Shown piece after piece: positions 56,057 to 64,000 of a stretch of DNA of 64,000 bases. The stretch's first letter is position 1, and the number at the start of each line of letters is the position of its first letter. Source of the DNA: Leuctra nigra (lineage: Eukaryota; Arthropoda; Insecta; Plecoptera; Leuctridae). Both the position numbers and the translations under genes were made by a program. The DNA lies in contig OW203765.1 of assembly GCA_934045905.1 (NCBI GenBank), forward strand, positions 24,083,151 through 24,147,150, written 5' to 3'. The notes beneath the pieces are model-generated. The model did no database searches, was not told the origin of the DNA, and saw only the letters and a list, made by a program, of their open reading frames with translations.

Positions 56057-57907
56057 TGGCTAAAAATGATAAAAGGTTAGTTCTGCAAAGATGGATGTTG
56101 CAAGGCTTGATTGAGCTGCTTGTAGAAGAGGTAGGTATGCGCTTAGATATATTGTGCTATTATTACAAGTGTTCGGTACTAAGAGTTTTATTGAATCCTT
56201 AAATACAATATTATATTACCATTTTCCGTGAGACACTGCCAAATTAAGAAGATTATTTTGCTCAGCAGATTGTGTAAATTCTGACAACTTGAGCAAAGCT
56301 GTTTGGCAGCCACTTGCTGGTCCGGTTGACGTTTATGACCTTGGAAACACTGGTTGGTACTACTGGTTTTGTAAATAATCTAGTCCCGCTCTTATTTGAA
56401 AAATGGGAGCAACTCTCAAATCCTCCTAGAAGTTACTTTATTTGTTATTATCTAAAATAAATAAAACTGAAAGAAAAAAATAAAGTAAATAAACAGGATA
56501 AACAATTTTAAGTATAAGGAATACAAATATCTCGAAAATATCATGATTTGGAAATTGATAGTAGCAGGCCTTTTTCATAAAGTACCTACCTACCAGCCTA
56601 CCTAGGTATAATTTTAAGCTAGGAAAACGCTCAGAATAACGCATTGATGAGCGAGCACGGGTACGTGCAAATTCTCCAACAGGAAATGTGTACACAACGC
56701 ACAGAAAACATATACATCACTATTGAATTGAAATATGATATCAACATAAAACTACGATTCGAGAAAATAAGGAACACGACTGACCTCTGGTGGATTCTGT
56801 GGTACTATCCATAATGGAGGGTATAAAGGGTTTATTTATGTGAATAAATGATATAAAATTTGCTTTAGTTGTTTGTTATGGCTGAAAAAGTAAACTTGTA
56901 ACTAAATATAAATTTCATTTGTTACTCCTTTTTCACTGCCCTATGGAAACACGAACATCAAAATAAAAAAGTGCATCTAAAAAGTTTCCTGCCAGAAGTG
57001 GCTCCATCACGTATCGCTTATTTGTTCGATAGCATCTAAGCACCCTGGTTCATAAAGCAAATCAGAATCAATTCAATTGGCACTGGAAAACATTCATTTC
57101 GGTACTTCATATCTGACAGATATTAAAAATGTCAATAAGTTCATAAGTTCTTAACTGATTAGGATGAAAAGTTGTAAAATAAGAGACAATGTTGGTCTTC
57201 TTACTGACCATGCAAAATATGAGTTTGATCACAATTATCGATGACCATTTTCATTTTTCAACCTATCAGGAGATGTTTATTTAAATTTTAACCAACGAAT
57301 GAATTTCAAAAAAATTAGGGTACCTATGCAAACAGAAAAGGTTGTCTCTACATGTGTGCAAAATTTGAGCTCGATAGAAGAAAAACTCTGACCTGCAGCC
57401 AAAATATGAGTTTGATCAGATTTATCGAAGACCATTGTCATTTTTCAACCTACCATCAGGAGATGTTTATTTAAATTTTAACCAATCAATGGATTTCAAA
57501 AAAATTAGGGTCTGCAAACAGAGAAGGTTGGTTGTACATGTGTGCAAAATTTCAGATCGATGGGTGAAACATTGTGACCTGTGTATCGGCTATTACCTAA
57601 CAGAAAAAAAAACAAAAAAAAACAGAGGTCCATGTCAAAAGAGTCAAAAGGAGACGCTCGCTTTGCTCGCTCAATAAGGTGAGAAAAGTAAAGACCAGTC
57701 ACCACACTGTACGTAACCCAGTCACAAGACAGGATGCCGCATCAAACAACATTTATAAAGCTACGATGCCAGCATCTCGACGCCGAACATCAACATCTCA
57801 CCGGCATATTATGATAAAATTAAATGAATACCTACTATTACTAGATATTATTACCTACTACCTACCAATCAGTCGCAGATCTTATCGATCACGGCACATA
57901 TAAAAAT
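56057..57907. other. VPS35 5' flank
   Basis: Between VPS35 and Gemin7. An ATG followed by a GTCAGT donor at 56812-56785 could be a 5' exon, but its frame does not join the VPS35 start in phase, so at most it would give an upstream open frame. The rest is mostly the Helitron-like copy D. Confidence 0.4.
56619..57682 (-). mobile_element. Helitron-like non-autonomous element, copy D
   Basis: On the - strand it starts TCACCTTATTGAGCGAGC and ends ...GCGTTTTCCTAG after a short stem, like copies A and B. The interior has an approximate internal duplication (GAGTTTGATCA...TATCGA at about 57210 and 57407). Confidence 0.55.
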
Positions 57908-58198
57908 CTAGTTTTCTTCTGAGGACGGCAAGGTGATTCGCATGGAGATTATGTCTTGAACTCGTAGCAGGGCTTCGGGAATAGTGCCAATGTTAGTTTT
58001 GAGACAGCTCACAGCAAATTTATCTAAGCTTGCATCAGTACAATTGAAAACAGCTTTCACACGAGTATTGTCGAACATGAAGAAATCACATTCGCGATTC
58101 ACAACAGTCTTGTGATTCAACACATCCAGGAACCGAAGTCTTAAGAAAGCTCTAGCCTCTCGTTCTTTCACTAAAGTTTCTTCGTTACTTGCAAGCAT
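57908..58198 (-). CDS. Gemin7: Gemin7 (SMN complex subunit)
   Basis: A single exon of 96 residues from ATG 58198 to TAG at 57910-57908. Residues 12-89 match the Gemin7 core: REARAFLRLRFLDVLNHKTV (helix before the Sm-like fold), FMFDNTRVKAVFNCTDASLD and FAVSCLKTNIGTIPEALLR, ending DIISMRI, like the vertebrate ALLRCSDIISY ending. The protein lacks the longer N-terminus of human Gemin7 (131 aa). Gemin7 pairs with Gemin6 as an Sm-like dimer and links Gemin8 and Unrip in the SMN complex, which loads Sm proteins on snRNAs. It is divergent from the MADF gene across 426 bp. Confidence 0.85.
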   Translation of the reverse strand: MLASNEETLVKEREARAFLRLRFLDVLNHKTVVNRECDFFMFDNTRVKAVFNCTDASLDKFAVSCLKTNIGTIPEALLRVQDIISMRITLPSSEEN

Positions 58199-58624
58199 AG
58201 TTACAAATATTCAAATTCACATTTCAAGCTCAGGGTAGGTATAAAAAAATTGATTGCGTTTTTAGCCTTTTAGGTTAGGTACGTTGTTTTGAACTTTTAT
58301 TTTCCAAGGTTGGTGAACGTAGAGTATAGCATTAACGAGACAACTGTGACAGCATATGCGTGTAATGGGCCAATAGACAGACAGCTTGGATCACAAGTGA
58401 CATCATTATGACGTCAGAGCTATGGCTTGAACCATGTTCTGAACTACGGTCTGATTTATGAGTCATGAGAGACAATTCTAACCTAATCCTTCATTGTTTT
58501 CGTGCTTACCGTGTTCAAAAACGAAAGCTAGGTACCTAGTACCTATTTACTTGTTTTGTCTTGTTGCTTTAGGCTTCACGGTAGGTAGGTAGTACCTACG
58601 CCAAAGCTTGAAGTCCTTTTAAAA
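58199..58624. promoter_or_regulatory. Shared Gemin7/MADF upstream region
   Basis: 426 bp separate the two divergent start codons, so a bidirectional promoter is likely. A palindromic ATGACGTCA (CRE-like) is present near 58408-58416. No TATA box placed. Confidence 0.45.
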
Positions 58625-61309
58625 ATGCGTCCTAAAAATAATAATTGGACGTTTGAAAGAGAGGTAGTGTTAATAGATTTCTATGCAAAACATAGATGTA
58701 TGTGGGCCCCTGCCGAACCTGAACATAAAGCTGAGAAAAAACACAGGATGGCAGAGTTGGTGGAGATACTCCAAAATGTATTTACAGGTAAGATTTACAG
58801 AATACATTCAGCTATGTCAGTATTCGTTAAATGGTGTCAACCATAGGGGTCTTTTCAATGTACCTCTTTAAAATGTACTTTTGATTTTGGAAATAAACTG
58901 AACTGAACTGAACTGAACTGAACCAAAGACTCGAGTAATACTTAATTCCGATCTCCGATATTTGCTGTGGATAAAGGGAGATTTCCCTACACCGCACTGC
59001 CATTGCAAGTGGCATCGGCTTATCGTAATTTACCCAATGTTGAATTTTTGACTTGCGGGCCAATTATACGAATTTGCTTTTGATGGCGGGCCGCAATTTA
59101 AAAAAAAGTATATTAATGCTCACGTCCGTCATCAGGTAGGTTCATTCAGCGCGTAGGAACTACTTTTATCATGGGAGGGGGGTGGGGGGGGGGGGGGGGC
59201 GACACCCAAAAGAGTGGTCTGGGGGGCGCAGCCCCTCAGTTTCAGCCCTGCAGGGCGATTTTTAGAATTTAACAATTTAAAAGTGATTCTGGGGCTCTAA
59301 AATGCCGAACTAAAGCAAACTATACCCTCCAATTGTTGCCCCGCAAGGATATTTTTTTAGAATTTAAGCAATTTATAAATGTTTCTGGGATGCTAAACTT
59401 AATTTTGTACGGTGAATGGTTGTCAGTCCATGTCAGTCTGCGCGGGGGGGGGGGGGGGGGAAGGTTATCCCCCATCCCCTCTTCCTACGAGCCTGGTTGC
59501 ATTCAGTGTTTGTTTATTAGGAAACGAATCGATGTTTCACACGCCAAAACAATCAACTCTTTTACAATTTTCGAACGGTAAATAGCTTAATTTTCGTTGC
59601 AACAAGTACCTATGAAGTTACATTTAAGAAGCTTTCGTCGCATTTTCAGCCTGATGCGTGGATTCTAACATGACAACTCTCATAATTTATCTCAAATGAA
59701 ACGAGACATTATTTTTTTAAAAATATTTTTAGACAGAGTGAACACATTTTGTGTATAAGTAGGTATTTGAGACATCAACTGGGGGCCACAAAAATTAGAC
59801 CGGCGGGCCGCAGGTTAAGTACCACTGGTATACAAATACTCGATACTTCCCAAGCTTAGAAGTGCTGAAAATTGATGCACTTGGTTCATATTACATGGCG
59901 TTTTGATGGCAGATGAATGTTATTCCCCAACTAACCATTGGAATGTCAGTCAAGGAAAAGCCAAACGGATCCATTATGTGTGATCGAATATATGGCAATG
60001 TACCTACTTTGGCGGATTCATCGAGAAAAATCTTTATGTTATACATGTCTATGGTTATACCATTATGATGAGAAACCTATTCATATTATGGCACTGCCAG
60101 AAGAGTATTTATGTGTAGTGTTGGCAACATGAAACATTTAAGTAGGTACCTAGGTACATTAAAATTTTTAGTGAAATGAAATTTTCATACTACTATTATT
60201 TTATTGTTTTATTATTTTTCAACTATTATTTTTCAATTTTGAATAAGTACTAACACATGTCATAAGTATAACATATATTTATGTACTAATTGCCACCCTA
60301 GGTTGTATCTAAGGTTGTATCAAATCAACATTTAGAGCTTCTAATCAGAAATGAAAATTATTCAATTTTTATCATCTTTTTTTCAATTAGTGGTACCTAT
60401 TATTTTTCAATTTTCAATAATTTACACATGTCATAAAAAATTTTAATTAATAAAATATAAATATTAGGTAATGTCTGTCAAATTTTGATTTTGAGAATAT
60501 CCTTCCAGCACTTATTTATACAGTAGGTATACTGCATACTATTTGATTTGTATTAGCACTAGGTACTTCCTATTATCGATTATTTTAAATTATTAGTTGG
60601 TTGTATAAATTTGTACCTCATATCCTTAATTTCATGAATATATGGATGTAGTCGTATTCCAAGTCAAATCTACTTAGAATCGTCTGCTTCTCATACATTT
60701 TTTTCGCTACGAAAATAGCGCATGCAAAACGTTTTATCAAGTATGTTCAAAATTTTCAAGATTTTTTTTCATGAAAATTTCCAACATCTACCTATATGTG
60801 TCACTATCTTTTAAATTTATATTCCTTCAGGTGATGACATACATGCACGTTTCATCACTCTTCGATCTACATTCCGCATGAACTACAGACGGGTGATTGG
60901 AGAAAAGCGCGGGCGCGTCGGAGACGGGGGGCCATATGTCCCCACTTGGCCGCACTACAATAGTCTACAGTTCCTGACGGAGTGTTTCACAGAGTGTCCT
61001 CCCCGAACGACAGCGACTCCGCCACCGTCGTCGCCAACAGACGAGTTCTCTCACATCATTTCATCGCCGAGAGACGAGATCGCCCACAATACATCTTACT
61101 TGCCACACATATCACAGTCGCCCACTGAAACACAGGCTGTCATACAGAGAGTCGAGGACGATGACATTCACTCAGCATTTGGTGTCATGGTCGCGCATTC
61201 TCTGCGGGAAATGGAGGACTTTCCTTCCGCCATGGCCAAACTTGAAATCCAACAAGTTCTAGTGAAATATCACCGTCTTAACCCTGCGAACCATCTTGGT
61301 AATACATAG
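58625..61309 (+). CDS. MADF-BESS domain protein (Adf-1/Dip3-like putative transcription regulator)
   Basis: Two exons, 58625-58787 and 60831-61309, join in phase (G|GT gives Gly55) into 213 residues. The MADF domain (residues about 8-107) has FEREVVLIDFYAKHRCMW, then IHARFITLRSTFRMNYRRV and YVPTWPHYNSLQFL, the Myb-like DNA-binding fold. A Pro/Ser linker follows. Residues about 164-204 (DDDIHSAFGVMVAHSLREME, ending VLVKYHRL) form a BESS motif, used for protein contacts. Such proteins bind DNA and regulate transcription in insects; the target is unknown. A GTAATA at the last codons could be a splice donor, so a longer isoform is possible. Confidence 0.85.
58788..60830. other. MADF-BESS gene intron with repeats
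   Basis: Holds an (AACTG)n-tailed LINE-like end at about 58821-58922, a hAT-like terminus (reverse of CAGTGGTACTTAACC) ending at 59827, a 17-base poly-G at 59444-59460 and a weak tandem duplication of a CCCTGCAGGGCGATTTTTAG-type block at 59250 and 59340. The remainder to 60830 is AT-rich with nothing named. Confidence 0.5.
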
Positions 61310-63648
61310 TTTAATTTCTAAAACATAAACATCTATTGTGCTTGCCAACTGTGTAGTTTTTTTTAGTTCTACTATTTTTATGATCATTTCATAGATGTCA
61401 AGACCATTGACAATCGCTGAAATGTTTGGGATTTACAACTCTATCATCGATGTATAATGGAAAGCACACGGTCTTGTTCTTACATAGGTGTTCTTCATTC
61501 TTCAGGTATTCTTCAGGTAATTCTTCATGCGTCCGGCTGAGATAGTCGTACATTGACTCACTACTCAAGATGCTTCTTATCAAGTTGTATTTTAAATGTT
61601 ACTACATGATCTCATTGTAAACAAAATTCAGAAAATATATTTTTAAATGCAGTATGTTTTTAAAGTGCCTCCTTCAACATTGACGAACGAAAGTATTCAG
61701 TGCTTGCCGTTATAGCAGTTTCTAATCCCAACATAAAGCGAATGGCAATGTCAAAACGAAGAGATGTGTTTGTTATATTGATAATTATCGAAGTGTCTAT
61801 TCGCACCAATGCGTGCACGCACCAATTTGTGCACGCATTGGTGCGAATAGCCTCGGCCGCGCGGGCGGGCTATTCGCACAAATCCGTGCACAAATTGGTG
61901 TGATTTGTGCGGATAGCCAGCCCGCGCGGCCGAGGCTATTTGCACAAATCTTCAAGGCCACAAAAGATAACTTTTGGTCATGCAACGTCGCAAATGACGT
62001 AGAGCAGAATTGCATCTTGGGAGCCATTGGAAGATCAGCTGCAAAGATCAGCTGTCACTGTCAGTGTCACTGCCCGTCTGCAAGCATAGTTGTGTATTGG
62101 TTGTGTATTGAGAATGAAATGTTTTTCCTTTGTTGTTTCTAAATATTATGCTATTAGCGTGTATACCTAGTTCATGTCATTTTCTTATGACTGTGTTCAA
62201 AAGCATATCATGTTCAACATGAATACCAATAACAAAATATTTCACCAATATTTCAATTTTTCACATCCACATCTGTCAAAAGTGACGCCATCTTTACAGC
62301 GGTGCCAGATCTCGAACGTCATTTCAACTCCTTACGTCATTTGAAATTGCACGGATTCGTGCATACACGGATTGGTGCGAATAGTCTTGGCCGCGCGGCC
62401 GATGCTATTCGCACAAATTTGTGCACACACCAATACGTGCACCACACAACTCAGTGCACCAATCCGTGCGTGCACGCAGTAGTGCGAATAGCATCGGCCG
62501 CGCGGCCAAAGCTATTCGCACCAATGCGTGCGGTTTGTGCATGCACGGATTTGTGCGAATAGCCTCGGCCGATAATTATTCATTAGAATTACCTACTTCT
62601 TTTTAATTGATCACAAAGAATACAGTAAAATTACCTACATTATGAATAGTAGCAACAACACACATCAAGGAAAAATAATAAAAGATAACAATGTTTTTTT
62701 AAACAGGCTTAAAAAAACATGGTTATTTTTTTATTATTTTTCCTTAAAACCAAGTAACAACGTTGTCAAAGTTATAGTTAAATTTTATTATTAAAGAAGA
62801 TAGGTACTGAAAAGTGAAAATCAACATTTATTATTTTGAATAATTCCATGACTTTACAAATAATAATAATACATTCTATTTCTATATCACTAAAAATATT
62901 GATAAATAAATTAAAATTACCTACCTACAACCAGTTTAACAAGCTACAATTATATTATTATAGAGAAGATCAGTAGTACCATGTACTCGTTTAATATCTC
63001 ATTGAAAATGACCATTAATTATTATTGTGTTCTTGGTAATTTCTAATTATTGTTCAGGTACATGCATAAAATTGAAAATATGTATTGTGACAAAAATATC
63101 AGTGTTGTTTATATTCGAATAATTTTTTTTCATTTACATACCTACAGTTATTATTTTTAATATCTACTATACCGTTTTTAGGTATTTTAGAAGTTTTTGT
63201 GGTCACGTTTTTTGAATTTGAATCTGTTGTAAAAACAACTATTTTTGTCTTTACTTTTATTTTATAACGTTGTGTGGATAAATCAATTTTCAGAAAAGAT
63301 AATCAGTAATTTGTATTAACACCTAATATTTGTTGAGTACTATTTATATTGGCAACATAAATTTATTCTCCATTTGAAACCTTTTCCTTTCAATTTGCTG
63401 TAGGTATATTTTGAGTTTAACGTGCAATGGTGGAGGGTTAAATTGAGTAATCATCACCTGAATCTAACTGGGTGAAACTGATTTTTAAATTTAAGAAAAT
63501 GTTTTACCTAAATTTGAATTTTTGCCACCAATAATTTAAAGTTTGGATTTTTGATGTTGGTCGCATTGAACATTTTGTTGGGAGCCACATGTTGACTGTG
63601 AGTTGCCAAATTCAGACAGCTGGTTGAAGTAGACTGAAGTAGACTGAC
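61310..63648. other. Intergenic region between MADF-BESS and DnaJ genes
   Basis: AT-rich apart from the GC-rich palindrome-cluster element at 61789-62570. 62600-63640 shows no named feature; the DnaJ promoter should lie near its right end. Confidence 0.5.
61789..62570. mobile_element. GC-rich palindrome-cluster element
   Basis: Two clusters (61797-61935 and 62348-62570) of palindromes built from CTATTCGCAC, GTGCACGCATTGGTGCGAA and CGGCCGCGCGGCCG bracket a non-repetitive 400-bp middle. One palindrome (61797-61850) has perfect 22-bp arms. The exact 9-bp GATAATTAT lies just outside both ends (61780-61788 and 62571-62579), and the termini share CGA..(G)CTATTCGCAC in inverted orientation. This fits a non-autonomous DNA transposon with 9-bp duplications, as in Mutator-like elements. 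Overlapping open frames are by-products of the palindromes. Confidence 0.65.
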
Positions 63649-64000
63649 ATGGCTACCATGCGTGCTCAAATGTGTATTTCTAATTTAAGAAACTTGAATT
63701 CATTGTCAGTGCATTCATATATAAAATTCCCTTCTCGGTCTTTACATAACTGTAATTCTTGTGTCGGTTTGTGTGGTTTCGCAGTACATTCTTTGAAAAC
63801 ATTTAAGACCAAGGAACGTTTCAATTTTCCAGGTTTGACATTGTGTCAAAACTTTCATGTCTCCAGTTCTCGATTAAAGAAACTTGATTATTATGAAACA
63901 TTAGGTGTGCCGCGTAATGCAACAGCTAAAGATATTAAGAAATCATATTACCAATTAGCTAAGAAATATCACCCAGACACAAATAAAAGTGATGCAGATG
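63649..64000 (+). CDS. l(2)tid: Mitochondrial DnaJ homolog (Tid-1/DNAJA3), N-terminal part, cut by the window end
   Basis: The frame opens at ATG 63649 and runs 117 codons to the edge. Residues 1-75 are rich in Arg, Ser, Leu and Lys with almost no acidic residues, a mitochondrial presequence. The J domain begins at about residue 80: [20 protein letters not shown], then [13 protein letters not shown] with the HPD motif at 108-110, which stimulates Hsp70 ATPase. The [20 protein letters not shown] wording matches the Tid-1/DNAJA3 family, co-chaperones of mitochondrial Hsp70. The Gly/Phe and zinc-finger regions would be off the right edge. Nearby downstream Met4 and Met8 are alternative starts. 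Confidence 0.9.
   Translation, partial: MATMRAQMCISNLRNLNSLSVHSYIKFPSRSLHNCNSCVGLCGFAVHSLKTFKTKERFNFPGLTLCQNFHVSSSRLKKLDYYETLGVPRNATAKDIKKSYYQLAKKYHPDTNKSDAD

Noticed and set aside
56785..56812. Possible extra N-terminal VPS35 exon (MDSTTESTR)
   Set aside because: Splicing to the acceptor at 56060 puts VPS35 out of frame; kept only as a possible 5' UTR exon.
61700..62606. Overlapping open frames rich in RIGANSLGRA-like text
   Set aside because: They arise from the GC-rich palindromes and appear on both strands alike.

Overview
This is an AT-rich window of animal nuclear DNA, most likely from an insect. The evidence is multi-exon genes with GT-AG introns, a MADF-BESS gene (a family expanded in insects), an insect-style RGK GTPase N-terminus, very long introns, and many MITE, hAT and LINE remnants. 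A hemipteran is plausible, but that is an impression. There are no bacterial features, CRISPR arrays or convincing RNA genes.

Left edge and positions 1-22 kb: the last exon of an unidentified + strand gene lies at 2-118. Most of this part is the 5' half of a - strand gene (exons 21861-21129, 19837-19661 and 1962-1773) that looks like an RGK (Rad/Rem/Gem/Kir-like) GTPase. Its GTPase core would lie off the left edge. Its 17.7-kb second intron is packed with fold-back repeats, Helitron-like copies and a minisatellite that starts near the exon 2 donor. An orphan candidate terminal exon sits at 2723-2616.

Positions 22-35 kb are gene-poor. They hold a hAT element with 8-bp target duplications and a nested element, a TTAA-flanked element, a fragment of an RLE-type non-LTR retrotransposon inserted at an AAT microsatellite, and long poly-G/poly-C tracts.

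Positions 35-64 kb are gene-rich. On the - strand, reading from right to left, are Gemin7 (58198-57908), VPS35 (13 coding exons, 56056-42923, 799 aa), survivin/Deterin (41961-39113, 151 aa) and CCDC96/CFAP184 (37274-35022, 585 aa). On the + strand are a MADF-BESS gene (58625-61309), divergent from Gemin7 across about 430 bp, and the 5' end of a mitochondrial DnaJ (Tid/DNAJA3) cut by the right edge. All splice phases in these models join in frame by hand.

The genes are unrelated housekeeping or specialised genes, not a functional cluster: endosomal sorting (VPS35), chromosome passenger complex (survivin), snRNP assembly (Gemin7), axoneme (CCDC96), mitochondrial chaperone (Tid). The unusual content is in the repeats: a perfect 151-bp inverted repeat, a GC-rich palindrome-cluster element with 9-bp flanking repeats, tail-to-tail retroelement ends on one microsatellite, a tandem repeat carrying ETS/CRE-like sites, and the minisatellite that copies a splice-acceptor-like motif beside a coding exon.
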